This document shows, one piece after another, positions 29,429-38,001 of a stretch of DNA of 64,000 bases. Position 1 is the stretch's first letter. Every line of letters begins with the position of its first letter. Source of the DNA: Thermomonas flagellata (GTDB lineage Bacteria; Pseudomonadota; Gammaproteobacteria; Xanthomonadales; Xanthomonadaceae); NCBI RefSeq assembly GCF_022419185.1, contig NZ_JAJOZK010000002.1:133104-197103 (forward strand), read 5' to 3'. A program made the translations under genes and the position numbers. Below the pieces are notes generated by a model. The model was not told the DNA's origin. It saw only the letters and a program-made list of their open reading frames with translations, and searched no databases.

Positions 29429-29434
29429 AGTATA
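29429..29434 (-). promoter_or_regulatory. Probable -10 element of glyQS
   Basis: TATACT on the minus strand lies 29 bp before the glyQ ATG, placing the transcript start near 29422. It is the only AT-rich patch in the 72-bp divergent gap. No -35 match is seen. The same bases give a TAGTAT on the plus strand for the amidotransferase. Confidence 0.45.
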
Positions 29435-29471
29435 GGCGGGCCGTTCCCGCCCCGAGCCCGTGCGCCGCGCG

Positions 29472-30200
29472 ATGACCCCGCCATTCTTGATCCTGCAGAC
29501 CGGCCAGCCGGTGGCGCACATGCGCCGGCATGGCAGCTTCGCGCATTGGATCCGGGTCGCGGCGGGACTGGAGGCGGATGATGCGGTGGTGGTGGACGTG
29601 CAGCGCGGCGACCCGCTGCCGCGGCGGGCGGGCTTTGCCGGGGTGATCGTGACCGGCTCGGCGGCGATGGTCACCGAGCGCCTGCCGTGGAGCGAGGCCA
29701 GCGCGGTCTGGCTGGCAGAGGCCGCGCACGCCGGGTTGCCGCTGCTGGGCATCTGCTACGGCCACCAGCTGATCGCGCACGCGCTCGGCGGCGAGGTCGG
29801 CGACAACCCGCGCGGGCGCGAGATGGGCACGGTGTGCGTGGAACTGGCGGAACCGGCGCAGGCCGATCCGCTGTTCGCCGGGTTGCCGCCGCGGTTCCCG
29901 GCGCAGGCCACCCACGTGCAGAGCGTGCTGCGCCCGCCGCCGGGCGCGACCGTGCTCGCGCGCAACCCGCACGACGCCTGCCACGCCTACCGCTGGGGCG
30001 AGCGGGTGTGGGGCGTGCAGTTCCACCCGGAGTTCTCCGCCACCCACATGCGCGGTTACATCCGCGCCCGCCACGACGTGCTCGCGCGCGAGGGCCAGTG
30101 CGGGCGGCGGCTGGCGCGTGCGGTCACCGCCGCGCCGCACGCGCGCCGGGTGCTGCGCCGGTTCGTGCGCCATGCGCGCGCGCCGCATCCCGCGCGCTGA
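29472..30200 (+). CDS. Class I glutamine amidotransferase (GMP-synthase-like)
   Basis: The 242-aa product is a stand-alone type 1 amidotransferase. It has the nucleophile elbow LGICYGHQ and the His/Glu pair in GVQFHPEFSA. The fold resembles the GuaA amidotransferase domain but no synthetase domain is attached. Relatives include enzymes that act on gamma-glutamyl adducts. The acceptor here is unknown. A GTG at 29460 is an alternative start. Confidence 0.85.
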   Translation: MTPPFLILQTGQPVAHMRRHGSFAHWIRVAAGLEADDAVVVDVQRGDPLPRRAGFAGVIVTGSAAMVTERLPWSEASAVWLAEAAHAGLPLLGICYGHQLIAHALGGEVGDNPRGREMGTVCVELAEPAQADPLFAGLPPRFPAQATHVQSVLRPPPGATVLARNPHDACHAYRWGERVWGVQFHPEFSATHMRGYIRARHDVLAREGQCGRRLARAVTAAPHARRVLRRFVRHARAPHPAR

Positions 30201-30268
30201 GCGGCGCTCGGCTATCCTTGGCACCGGTGCTCCGCGCGCGGCGCGGACGGACAAGACGAGGACGGACG

Positions 30269-31180
30269 ATGACGACGACGCGGTCGGTGGGTGCCGCCGC
30301 CAGTTGGGGCTGGCTGCGCCGCGCGGTGAACCTGGGGCGCGACAACCCGAAGGCGGTGTTCGGCGGTGCACTGTTGCTGCTGCTGGCGATGCTGGCGCTG
30401 GCGCTGGCCAGCGTGCTGCTGTCGGCCGGCGCCGGGTTCGTCGCGCAGGGCAACGGCGTGGTCGCGGGGCTGGTGTCGAGCGGGGTGATGCTGGCGATGA
30501 CCGCGCTGATGGCGATCCTGATCGCCGGCTACCTGCACCTGCTGGATGCGGTCGAGCGCGGGCGCCCGGTCGGCGCCAGCGCGGTGTTCGCGGTGCTCGG
30601 CGAGCGCCGGGTGGCGGTGAACGCGGTGGTGTTCATGCTGGTGCTGGTGCTGGCGCAGAACCTGCTGCTGGCGTTGCTGATCGCCGGACTCGCCCCGGAA
30701 TTCGGCAACTGGTATCTGCAGATGCTGCAGGCCGGCCCAGGCGCGGCGCCCGCGGCCGCGCCGCCGGCCGGGTTTGGCTTGGCGATGGTGGCGATCTGGG
30801 TGGTCACCCTGTTCGCCTACGGCGTGCAGTCGCTCGGCTTCGGCCAGATCGCGCTGGCCGGGCGCGACTGGCCGCGCGCGCTGGCCGACGGGGTGCAGGG
30901 CACCCTGCGCAACCTGCCCGCGCTGCTGCTGCTGTTCCTGCTGGCGATCGCGGCGGCGCTGGTGCTGGCGCTGGTGATGGCGCTGGTGGTCGCGCTGGCC
31001 GTGCTGCTGTCCAAGCTGGTCGGCGGCTGGCTGGTGGCGCTGGTGGCGCTGCCGGTGTACCTGGCGTTCGTGGTCGCCCTCGTGGTGGTGATGTTCGGGG
31101 TGATGTACTACATGTGGCGCGACATCTGCGGCGCGGACGCGCCGGCTGCGCCCGCGCAGGACGCGCGGATCGCGCTCTGA
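30269..31180 (+). CDS. BPSS1780-like integral membrane protein
   Basis: The 303-aa product has about six membrane helices. The conserved start (WGWLRRAVNLGRDNPKAVF) and the C-terminal MYYMWRDI are recognisable from the BPSS1780 family of uncharacterised membrane proteins. A TATCCT hexamer (30213-30218) upstream could be its -10. The stop faces the RDD protein at 2 bp distance. The function is unknown. Confidence 0.75.
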   Translation: MTTTRSVGAAASWGWLRRAVNLGRDNPKAVFGGALLLLLAMLALALASVLLSAGAGFVAQGNGVVAGLVSSGVMLAMTALMAILIAGYLHLLDAVERGRPVGASAVFAVLGERRVAVNAVVFMLVLVLAQNLLLALLIAGLAPEFGNWYLQMLQAGPGAAPAAAPPAGFGLAMVAIWVVTLFAYGVQSLGFGQIALAGRDWPRALADGVQGTLRNLPALLLLFLLAIAAALVLALVMALVVALAVLLSKLVGGWLVALVALPVYLAFVVALVVVMFGVMYYMWRDICGADAPAAPAQDARIAL

Positions 31181-31182
31181 AA

Positions 31183-31899
31183 TCAACCGCCGAGCGCGTC
31201 GCCGAGCGCGGCTTGCAGCGTCGCCTGCAGGCGCGCCAGCAGCCACAGCGGCACGGCCAGCGCCAGCAGCGCCTGCAGCAGCAGCCAGGCGCGCGCCCAG
31301 CCCGGCAGGTGCGGCCCGGCGCCGGCGCGCCAGACCACCCGGGTGCCGCTGAGGCGGTCGTGCAGGGCCAGGTGCTCGGGCGGCAGCGCGGCCAGCGCAT
31401 GCCCGAGGTTGAGGCTGAGCCAGGACAGCCCGGCGGCGAGGTGCCGCCGCAGCACGCGCGCGCCATCCGGCGCGCGGCCGTCGGCGGCGACCACCCGCAG
31501 GCCGAGCAGGCGCATGCCGGGGGTGGCCTGCCGCGGGCCGCGCTCGAACCATTCGGCCCAGGCCAGCGCCAGGCCGGCATAGGCCAGCACCGGCACCAGC
31601 AGCAGCCGGGTCAGGGCCGCGGACAGGGCGCCGATCTGCGCCGCCAGGGCAGGATCGCGCGCCAGCTGGATCGCCAGGGCCAGGGGATCGGCCACGCCCG
31701 CGTCCACGCCGGCGGCCAGCCTCTGCCCGAGCGTCGCCGGCAATGCCGCCCAGGCGGCCTGCGCCGCCTGCCAGGCCGGCGCCAGCAGCGGCCCGCCGAG
31801 CAGCAGTGCCAGCGGCAGCAGCACGGCGGCATCCAGCGACCACGCCGCGGCGCGCGCCCAGAACCCGGCCACGCGCAGTTCAGCCGATGGCGCGGTCAT
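31183..31899 (-). CDS. RDD-family membrane protein
   Basis: The 238-aa product has the diagnostic Arg/Asp/Asp arrangement: FWARAAAWSLDAAVL in the first helix and RLSGTRVVW in a later segment. The core GLRVVAADGRAPD is also present. RDD proteins are small membrane proteins, some linked to ion exchange. The role here is unknown. Its start lies inside the 3' end of tatC (20-bp overlap), so it is the last gene of the tat operon. Confidence 0.85.
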   Translation of the reverse strand: MTAPSAELRVAGFWARAAAWSLDAAVLLPLALLLGGPLLAPAWQAAQAAWAALPATLGQRLAAGVDAGVADPLALAIQLARDPALAAQIGALSAALTRLLLVPVLAYAGLALAWAEWFERGPRQATPGMRLLGLRVVAADGRAPDGARVLRRHLAAGLSWLSLNLGHALAALPPEHLALHDRLSGTRVVWRAGAGPHLPGWARAWLLLQALLALAVPLWLLARLQATLQAALGDALGG

Positions 31900-32635
31900 C
31901 CTGTCCCGGTTTCGGCGCGACCAGCGCGGCGGCGAGGATGCCGGCCTCGTACAGCAGCACCATCGGGATCGCCAGCAGCAGCTGGCTGACCACGTCCGGC
32001 GGGGTCACGATCGCGGCCACGATGAAGATGCCGACCACCGCATAGCCGCGCACCTCGCGCAGCTGCGCCGGGGTGACCCAGCCGAGCAGGGCCAGGATCA
32101 CCAGCGCCACCGGCAGCTCGAACGCCAGCCCGAAGGCGAGGAACATCACCAGCACGAAGTCGAGGTAGGCGCCGATGTCGGTCATCATCGCCACGCCCTC
32201 CGGGGTGATCCGGGTCAGGAACCCGAACACCATCGGCAGCACCAGGTAGTAGGCGAACGCGCAGCCGGCGTAGAACAGCGCCAGCGCCGAGGCCAGCAGC
32301 GGCAGCGCCAGCTTCTTCTCGCGCCGGTACAGCCCGGGCGCCACGAACGCCCAGGCCTGGTACAGCAGCCACGGCATGCTGAGCATGAGCGCGGCGAAGA
32401 ACGCGAGCTTCATCGGCGCGAAGAACGGCGAGGCGACCTGGGTCGCGATCAGGCGCCCGCCGGCCGGCAGCTTCTCCAGCAGCGGCTGCGCCAGCCAGCC
32501 GTACAGGCGGTTGGCGAACGGCAGCAGCGCCAGCAGCACCAGGCCGAGGCCGGCGAAGCCGCGCAGCAGGCGCGCGCGCAGCTCCAGCAGGTGCGCGATC
32601 AGCGGGCGCTCGGCATCGTCGAGGGCGTCAGCCAT
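31880..32635 (-). CDS. tatC: Sec-independent protein translocase TatC
   Basis: The 251-aa product has six membrane helices. It begins LIAHLLELRARLLR, matching the TatC HL-ELR motif, and contains PAGG and FAYYLVLPMVFGFL. With TatB it forms the receptor for twin-arginine signal peptides. It overlaps tatB by 8 bp. Confidence 0.97.
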   Translation of the reverse strand: MADALDDAERPLIAHLLELRARLLRGFAGLGLVLLALLPFANRLYGWLAQPLLEKLPAGGRLIATQVASPFFAPMKLAFFAALMLSMPWLLYQAWAFVAPGLYRREKKLALPLLASALALFYAGCAFAYYLVLPMVFGFLTRITPEGVAMMTDIGAYLDFVLVMFLAFGLAFELPVALVILALLGWVTPAQLREVRGYAVVGIFIVAAIVTPPDVVSQLLLAIPMVLLYEAGILAAALVAPKPGQDDRAIG

Positions 32636-33104
32636 CGCGGGCCTCGTGCGCGGGCACGGCCGCGGGCGGCGGCGCGGAGGTCGCGGCCGGCGAAAGGGGG
32701 ACGGAGGCGGGCGGAGACGAATCCGCAGGGGTGGGTGGCTCCGCCGCGGCGTCGTCCGGGTCGTCGTAGGCGCGCCCCAGCCCGCGGCCCAGCGCCGGGG
32801 TCGGCGGCGGCGCACTCGCGGTATCCGCTGTCGGTGGTTGCAGGCGCTGCGCGGCCTGCTCGCCGGCCTCGCGCAGGGCCTGCTCGGCCTCGCTGAAGGC
32901 GCGCCGGCCGTCCTGCAGGCTGCGCTTGAGCTCCTCGGCGGCCAGCTCGCGCTCCAGTTCGTCCTTGACGGCGTGCCAGTGCGCGCGCGCCTTGCGCGCC
33001 CACAGGCCGGCCATGCGCGCGGCCTTCGGCAGGCGCTCGGGACCGAGCACCACCAGCGCGACCAGCGCGATCACCAGCAGCTCGCCGAAGGACAGGTCGA
33101 ACAT
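32628..33104 (-). CDS. tatB: Sec-independent protein translocase TatB
   Basis: The 158-aa product has an N-terminal membrane helix (MFDLSFGELLVIALVALVV) with the key Glu8. The GPERLPKAAR hinge, an amphipathic helix and a Pro/Ala-rich disordered tail follow. The length and the FDLS/Glu start distinguish it from TatA. It lies between tatA (18-bp gap) and tatC (overlap). Confidence 0.95.
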   Translation of the reverse strand: MFDLSFGELLVIALVALVVLGPERLPKAARMAGLWARKARAHWHAVKDELERELAAEELKRSLQDGRRAFSEAEQALREAGEQAAQRLQPPTADTASAPPPTPALGRGLGRAYDDPDDAAAEPPTPADSSPPASVPLSPAATSAPPPAAVPAHEARDG

Positions 33105-33122
33105 CGGCGCTGTCCGCGCGGA

Positions 33123-33344
33123 TCAGCGGGCGACGTCGTCGCGGTCGCGCTGCTCGGCCTTGCCGGCCGCGCTATCGTCGGGCAGGCGCGCGGCCGGCTT
33201 GTCGTCCTCGCCGGCCATGCCCTTCTTGAACTCGTTGACCGCCTTGCCGAGGTCGCGTGCACCGGAGGTGAGGCGCTTGGTGCCGAACACCAGCAGCACG
33301 ATCGCCAGCACGATCAGCCAGTGCCAGATGCTGAAGCCACCCAT
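33123..33344 (-). CDS. tatA: Sec-independent protein translocase TatA
   Basis: The 73-aa product has a single membrane helix ([14 protein letters not shown]), the FGTKRL hinge and an amphipathic helix ([15 protein letters not shown]). It forms the size-adaptable channel of the Tat system. It is first of tatA-tatB-tatC-RDD. Confidence 0.96.
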   Translation of the reverse strand: MGGFSIWHWLIVLAIVLLVFGTKRLTSGARDLGKAVNEFKKGMAGEDDKPAARLPDDSAAGKAEQRDRDDVAR

Positions 33345-33409
33345 GGTCGGGTTCCTGCGTGTGTGGAGGAAAGGATTCTACGCCCAAGCCCGGCGTCGGG
33401 CCGGGCCGC

Positions 33410-34231
33410 TCAGCGTCGGTGGTCGGGCAGCGGGGCCGGAGTCACCGGATTGTGGGTGTCCAGCGGCTGCACCTGCGCCGCGCCCGGCTCCGCGGCGGGC
33501 GGCGCGGGGGCGGCGGGCGTCGGGCTGCCGCGGCTCTGGCGGGCGGCGGCGGTGGCCTCCTCGAGGGCGTCGCGCACGCGCACGATGGCCGCCGACGGCG
33601 GCTGCGGCAGGCGTCCTTCGAACACCATGCGCGGGGTCACCGCCGGGCCGTAGGCGCTGCGGTTGGCACCGCTGTCGATCGACAGCACCGCGCCGTCGAG
33701 CGCGATCCCGGCGAACAGCCCGCGCGCACGCGACCACGACCAGATCTCGGCCTTGAGCTGGCCGTCGGTGGCGGCGGCGGCGTTGCGCCCGACCGGGCCG
33801 GCCGCGATCCCGGCGTCCGCGCCCAGGGTGAGCTTGCCATTGACCAGCGACTCCAGGCTGCGGGTGTCGCGGAACACCAGCACCACGTCGGCCGACTGGA
33901 TCCCGGCCTGCAGGCCGAAGCTGGCGCCGGCGAGCTTGACGAACACCGGGTTCGACCAGGCGCCGTCGGCGCCGCGCACCGCCATCAGGCCCAGGCCGCG
34001 GCGGCCGCCGAACAGGAAGCCGGCCTTGAGGGTGTCCGGGACCACCACGATCGCGCGCGCCTCGTCGAGTAGGCGGTCCGGGATCGCCGCCTCCGGGATC
34101 GCCTGCAGCTGCTCGATCACCCGCAGCGCCTCGCCGGCGCGCGCGTCCTCGCGTTCGCCGGCGAGGGCCGGGCCGAGCGCGAGCAGCAGGGCGAGGGCGG
34201 CGGGCAGCAGCGGGCGCGGCGTGGCGGGCAT
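33410..34231 (-). CDS. SYLF-domain (YSC84-like) exported protein
   Basis: The 273-aa product has a signal peptide (about residues 1-24). A SYLF/YSC84 lipid-binding domain follows: AIVVVPDTLKAGFLFGGRRG, GLQAGIQSADVVLVF and TLGADAGIAAGPVGR are all typical. The C-terminal 60 residues are Pro/Ala-rich. Bacterial members are poorly characterised. Phosphoinositide binding is known for eukaryotic ones. An AGGAG site precedes the ATG. It lies 65 bp upstream of tatA on the same strand, and read-through into tat is possible. Confidence 0.85.
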   Translation of the reverse strand: MPATPRPLLPAALALLLALGPALAGEREDARAGEALRVIEQLQAIPEAAIPDRLLDEARAIVVVPDTLKAGFLFGGRRGLGLMAVRGADGAWSNPVFVKLAGASFGLQAGIQSADVVLVFRDTRSLESLVNGKLTLGADAGIAAGPVGRNAAAATDGQLKAEIWSWSRARGLFAGIALDGAVLSIDSGANRSAYGPAVTPRMVFEGRLPQPPSAAIVRVRDALEEATAAARQSRGSPTPAAPAPPAAEPGAAQVQPLDTHNPVTPAPLPDHRR

Positions 34232-34413
34232 CACGGGCTCCTGGGCGGATCGGGGGAGCCTGCATGCTCGCCGCGCGCGGATGACACGCGCATGAATCGC
34301 CCCGACGCCGGGCGCCGTACGTGGCATGCGATGCTACGCAGGCCCGCCGCGTGTGCCGCCCGCGGCAGGCGCGGATCCCGGCCGCGAACCGGGTTCCCCA
34401 AGGAGAACGACGC

Positions 34414-35382
34414 ATGTCCCACGACGCACCGCAGGCCCTGGTGCTGGTCAACCTCGGCACCCCGGCGGCGCCCACCGCACCGGCGGTGCGCCGCTACCTG
34501 TCGCAGTTCCTGCACGACCACCGGGTGGTGCAGCTGACCCGCTGGCTGTGGTGCCCGCTGCTGCATTTCGTGATCCTGCCGCTGCGCAGCCCGAAGGTGG
34601 CGCGCAAGTACGCGCAGATCTGGATGGAGGGCGGCTCGCCGCTGGCCGTGCACACCGCCGCCTTGGCCGGCGCGGTCGGGCAGCGCCTGCCCGGCTGGCA
34701 GGTGCGCCACGCGATGCGCTACGGCGAGCCGTCGGTGCCCGCGGTGCTGGCCGAGCTGCAGGCGCAGGGCGTGCGCCGGGTGCGGGTGCTGCCGCTGTAC
34801 CCGCAGTACTCGACCACCACCACCGCCAGCGTGGAGGATGCGGTGGCCGCGGCCGTCGCCGACACGGGCCTGCAGGTGCAGCGGCTGCGCGACTACCACC
34901 TCGACCCGGGCTGGGTCGCGGCGATCGCCGACAGCATCCGCGCGCACTGGCAGCTGCACGGGCGCGGGGAGCGCCTGCTGCTGTCGTTCCACGGCATTCC
35001 GCGGCGGCTGGTGGACGCCGGCGACCCCTACGCGCGCCAGTGCGAGGCCAGCACCGCCGCGATCGCCGCCGCGCTCGGGCTGGCGCGCGAGGAGGTGCTG
35101 CTGACCTTCCAGTCGCGCTTCGGCCGCGAGGCCTGGCTCGAACCCTATACCCAGCCGACCCTGGAGGCGCTGGCGCGGGCGGGCGTGCGCCGGGTCGACG
35201 TGGCCTGCCCCGGGTTCGCGGTGGACTGCCTGGAGACGCTGGAGGAGATCGCGGTGGAGAACGCGGTGGCCTTCCGCGCCGCGGGCGGCGAGGCGCTGCG
35301 CTACATCCCCTGCCTGAACGCGGCGCCGGCGCATGCCGACGTGCTCGCGGCCCTGGCCCGCGGCGAGGAGGGCTGGGTCTGA
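34414..35382 (+). CDS. hemH: Ferrochelatase
   Basis: The 322-aa product opens with VLVNLGTPAAPT. YPQYSTTTTAS, the catalytic His in LLSFHGIP and CPGFAVDCLETLEEI follow, a full set for HemH. It inserts Fe2+ into protoporphyrin IX as the last step of heme synthesis. It has a strong AAGGAG ribosome-binding site. Its stop overlaps the next ATG by one base (TGATG). Confidence 0.97.
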   Translation: MSHDAPQALVLVNLGTPAAPTAPAVRRYLSQFLHDHRVVQLTRWLWCPLLHFVILPLRSPKVARKYAQIWMEGGSPLAVHTAALAGAVGQRLPGWQVRHAMRYGEPSVPAVLAELQAQGVRRVRVLPLYPQYSTTTTASVEDAVAAAVADTGLQVQRLRDYHLDPGWVAAIADSIRAHWQLHGRGERLLLSFHGIPRRLVDAGDPYARQCEASTAAIAAALGLAREEVLLTFQSRFGREAWLEPYTQPTLEALARAGVRRVDVACPGFAVDCLETLEEIAVENAVAFRAAGGEALRYIPCLNAAPAHADVLAALARGEEGWV

Positions 35383-36248
35383 TGCGCGAGATCGTGATCG
35401 AGGCGGCGCTCGGCCCGCTGGCCGCGCTGCACTGGGAGGTGCCGGGCGGCGCGCCGCGGGTGCTGGCCCTGCACGGCTGGCTGGACAATGCCGCCAGCTT
35501 CGTGCCGCTGGCCGCGCACCTGCCCGAGGTCGAGCTGGTCGCGCTCGACCTGCCCGGCCACGGCCATAGCGCGCACCTGCCGGAGGGCGCGGAGTACACG
35601 CCGATGGTGGCGCTGGCGGCGGTGCTGGATGCCGCCGACGCGCTGGGCTGGGAGCGCTTCGCCCTGCTCGGGCATTCGATGGGCGCCGGACTGGCCAGCC
35701 TGCTGGCGGCGGCATGCCCGGAGCGAGTCACTCGGCTGGTTGCGATCGAGGCGCTGGGCGCGCTGTCGGAACCGCCGGAGCGCACCGTGCCGCGCATGCG
35801 CGAGGCGCTGGCGGCGCAGCGGGCGCTGGCCGGCAAGCAGCTGCGGGTATTCCCCGACGTGGAGGCCGCAGTGCGCGCGCGCCAGCTGACCAGCCGCGTC
35901 CCCGGCAGCGGGCTGAGCGCACAGGAGTTGCGGCCGCTGGTCGAGCGCGGCCTGCGCGCAGTCCCCGGTGGCTATGTCTGGAGCAGCGATCCGCGCCTGA
36001 CCCTGCCCAGCTTCAGCCGCCTGACCGAGCCGCAGGTGGAGGCGCTGGTGGCCGGGATCGCCTGCCCGACCCGGGTGGTGTACGCCGATCCGGCCCAGCC
36101 CTACCTGCCCGATCCGCTGCGGCGCCGGCGCGCGGCCCTGCTGCCGGCGGGCGAACTGGTCGTGCTGCCCGGCGGCCACCACCTGCACATCCAGCAGCCG
36201 GCGGCGGTGGCCGCGGCGATCGGCGGATTCCTGCGCGGCCAGGATTGA
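35382..36248 (+). CDS. Alpha/beta hydrolase
   Basis: The 288-aa product has an oxyanion LHGWLDNAASF, a DLPGHGHS strand-turn, the nucleophile elbow LGHSMGAG and the catalytic His in PGGHHLHIQQ. It is similar in outline to serine-hydrolase-like proteins often found after hemH in this family. The substrate is unknown. The TGATG junction with hemH means coupled translation. Confidence 0.85.
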   Translation: MREIVIEAALGPLAALHWEVPGGAPRVLALHGWLDNAASFVPLAAHLPEVELVALDLPGHGHSAHLPEGAEYTPMVALAAVLDAADALGWERFALLGHSMGAGLASLLAAACPERVTRLVAIEALGALSEPPERTVPRMREALAAQRALAGKQLRVFPDVEAAVRARQLTSRVPGSGLSAQELRPLVERGLRAVPGGYVWSSDPRLTLPSFSRLTEPQVEALVAGIACPTRVVYADPAQPYLPDPLRRRRAALLPAGELVVLPGGHHLHIQQPAAVAAAIGGFLRGQD

Positions 36249-36260
36249 CCGCCCGGCCGT

Positions 36261-36566
36261 TCAGTCCTTGGGCAGCGCGCAGTGCGCGCAGCGCGGCGCA
36301 CGCAGGGCGAGCAGGAACGGGCGCGCATGGAAGAAGCGGTGCCCGCAGCGCGGGCAGCGGCTGGCCTGCCAGCGCGCCCCGGTCCAGGCCACCAGCGCCA
36401 GCCAGGCCAGCAGCGGCCATAGCAGCCCGTGCAGGCCGTGGCGCTCGACCAGCCAGAGCGCGCCGATCCCCAGCGCCAGCCATGGCCCGAGCCAGACGCT
36501 GGCCCAGAACAGGCGGCGGCGGGCGTGGTAGTCCGCCCAAGTGGCGGACACATCGGAGGTAGCCAT
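36261..36566 (-). CDS. Small membrane protein with C-terminal zinc ribbon
   Basis: The 101-aa product has two membrane helices (about residues 20-38 and 44-62). A CPRCGHRFF...CAHC four-Cys module follows, consistent with a cytoplasmic or membrane-proximal zinc ribbon. No family name is certain. Possible translation or membrane-quality roles are speculation. An in-frame ATG at 36596 would add 10 residues. Confidence 0.65.
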   Translation of the reverse strand: MATSDVSATWADYHARRRLFWASVWLGPWLALGIGALWLVERHGLHGLLWPLLAWLALVAWTGARWQASRCPRCGHRFFHARPFLLALRAPRCAHCALPKD

Positions 36567-36617
36567 CACGGCGGGCGATCGGGGAAACGCCGCCAATCTA
36601 CCGCATGCCGCGCCCGC

Positions 36618-37106
36618 TCAGCCGTCGCGGCCGGTGCGCACCGCCAGCCGGGTCAGGCCGTCGGCCGCCGGCCCGAACTGGTACACCGCCTGCCGCTGCT
36701 GCTTGCGGTACAGCAGCAGGCTGCCCTGGCCGGACTGCACCGCCATCTCGCGGGTCCAGCCGGCGGCCTGCATCGCGCGTTCGATCTCCCCGGCCAGGCG
36801 TGCCGGCGGGGTGCGGGTGGCCAGCTGCAGCTGGCGGGCTTCCGCCGTCGCCAGCGCGCCGTCCACTGCGCGCTGCGGCGGCAGGTAGACGTCGGCCGGA
36901 AAGTCCGCCGGGATCGGCACCCCGGTCGTGTCCGCGGCGGGCGCCGCCGGTGCCTGCACCGCAGCCATGGGCAGTGCCGGTGCCGGAACGGCCGGCAGCG
37001 TCGCCGCCGCGAGCCCGGTGGCGGGTTCCTGCGCATTGCGGCAGCCGGCGGCCAGCAGCATGGCCACGGTGCCGCCGGTGGCCAGCAGCCGGCGGATCGA
37101 CGGCAT
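36618..37106 (-). CDS. Hypothetical lipoprotein
   Basis: The 162-aa product has a lipobox LLAAGC (Cys22), an Ala/Pro-rich linker, and a folded domain (about residues 62-160) beginning IPADFPADVYLPP. The family is not recognised. The pattern suggests a small periplasmic alpha/beta domain anchored to a membrane. It is flanked by same-strand genes, but the spacing (51-66 bp) leaves operon membership open. Confidence 0.65.
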   Translation of the reverse strand: MPSIRRLLATGGTVAMLLAAGCRNAQEPATGLAAATLPAVPAPALPMAAVQAPAAPAADTTGVPIPADFPADVYLPPQRAVDGALATAEARQLQLATRTPPARLAGEIERAMQAAGWTREMAVQSGQGSLLLYRKQQRQAVYQFGPAADGLTRLAVRTGRDG

Positions 37107-37172
37107 GCGGAGGGTTCCGGGAGGTCCTGTTGTGTCCTGCTACGCGGGTGGCGGCCGCGACCGGCCAGCGTC

Positions 37173-37988
37173 TCACCCGGCCAGCAACGCGCGCAGCCGC
37201 GCCTTCAGCCGGCGGCCGTCCGCGCGCAGCACCTCGCGCTGCGCGCGCCAGCCGGGGAAGCGCTGTTCCACCGCCTGCCAGAAGCGCGGCGAATGGTCGG
37301 CATGCAGCAGGTGGCAGAGTTCGTGCACCAGCACGTATTCGAACGCCGCCGGCGGCGCCAGCACCAGCGCCAGGTCCAGCGCCAGGGTGCCGTCCGCGGC
37401 CAGCGAGCCCCACAGCGAGGTGGTGCGCTTGAATACGATCCGGCGCGGCGCGCGCGGCAACCCCGGCAGGTAGGCCGGCAGCCAGCGGCCGACATCGGCG
37501 CGCGCCTGCGCCTCGTAGAAATCACGCAGCACGCGCCGCAGCGCGGCCTCCCCGGCGCGCACAGGCGCGGCGAACACCAGGCCCTCGGCGTCCGCCTGCA
37601 GGCGCGCGGCGCGGCCCTCGGCCCAGCGCAGCGGGATCTCCTGCCCGCGCAGCGGCAGGCAGGCGGTCTGCCCGCGCAGCAGCGGCGCCTGCGCGTCGGC
37701 GGCGTGCGCCTGCAGCTGCGCGTCCAGCCAGTCGCGGTGCTGGTGCAGGAAGCGCTCGCCGGCGGCGAGGCTGGTGCCGGGCGGCACGGTCAGGCGCGCG
37801 CCGCGCTCGCTGACGCTCAGCCGCAGCCGGCGCGCGCGCGGATCGCGCACCCGCAGCACCGCGACCTCGCGGCCGTCGGCCAGCGCCAGCGCGACCGTCT
37901 CGCGCCGGGTGGCGGGCGGTACTTCTCTTGATCTCAACTGATACCCTAGTGTATCTAAGGGGTGTGGAGACGATAACTTCTCTGGCAT
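37173..37988 (-). CDS. YgjP-like (M48-type) metallopeptidase domain protein
   Basis: The C-terminal half carries the zinc motif HELCH followed by HSPRFW, as in the YgjP/DUF45 family. These are predicted metallopeptidases, related to SprT-type proteins. The body starts around RRETVALALADG. The first 17 or so residues from the ATG at 37988 are encoded by the low-GC island and do not look like family sequence. A TTG at 37937, right at the composition boundary, gives a 254-aa protein and may be the ancestral start. The island may therefore have replaced its promoter and leader. Confidence 0.8.
   Translation of the reverse strand: MPEKLSSPHPLDTLGYQLRSREVPPATRRETVALALADGREVAVLRVRDPRARRLRLSVSERGARLTVPPGTSLAAGERFLHQHRDWLDAQLQAHAADAQAPLLRGQTACLPLRGQEIPLRWAEGRAARLQADAEGLVFAAPVRAGEAALRRVLRDFYEAQARADVGRWLPAYLPGLPRAPRRIVFKRTTSLWGSLAADGTLALDLALVLAPPAAFEYVLVHELCHLLHADHSPRFWQAVEQRFPGWRAQREVLRADGRRLKARLRALLAG
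37928..37957 (+). promoter_or_regulatory. Possible promoter with operator-like inverted repeat for the HEPN gene
   Basis: TTGATC (37928-37933) and TATCTA (37952-37957) are 18 bp apart. The inverted repeat GATAC-6-GTATC (37940-37944 and 37951-37955) lies within the spacer and touches the -10. This is where a repressor, possibly the gene's own product, could bind. The matches are modest, and the low GC raises the chance level. Confidence 0.35.
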
Positions 37989-38001
37989 GGGGGTTCTTTA
38001 C

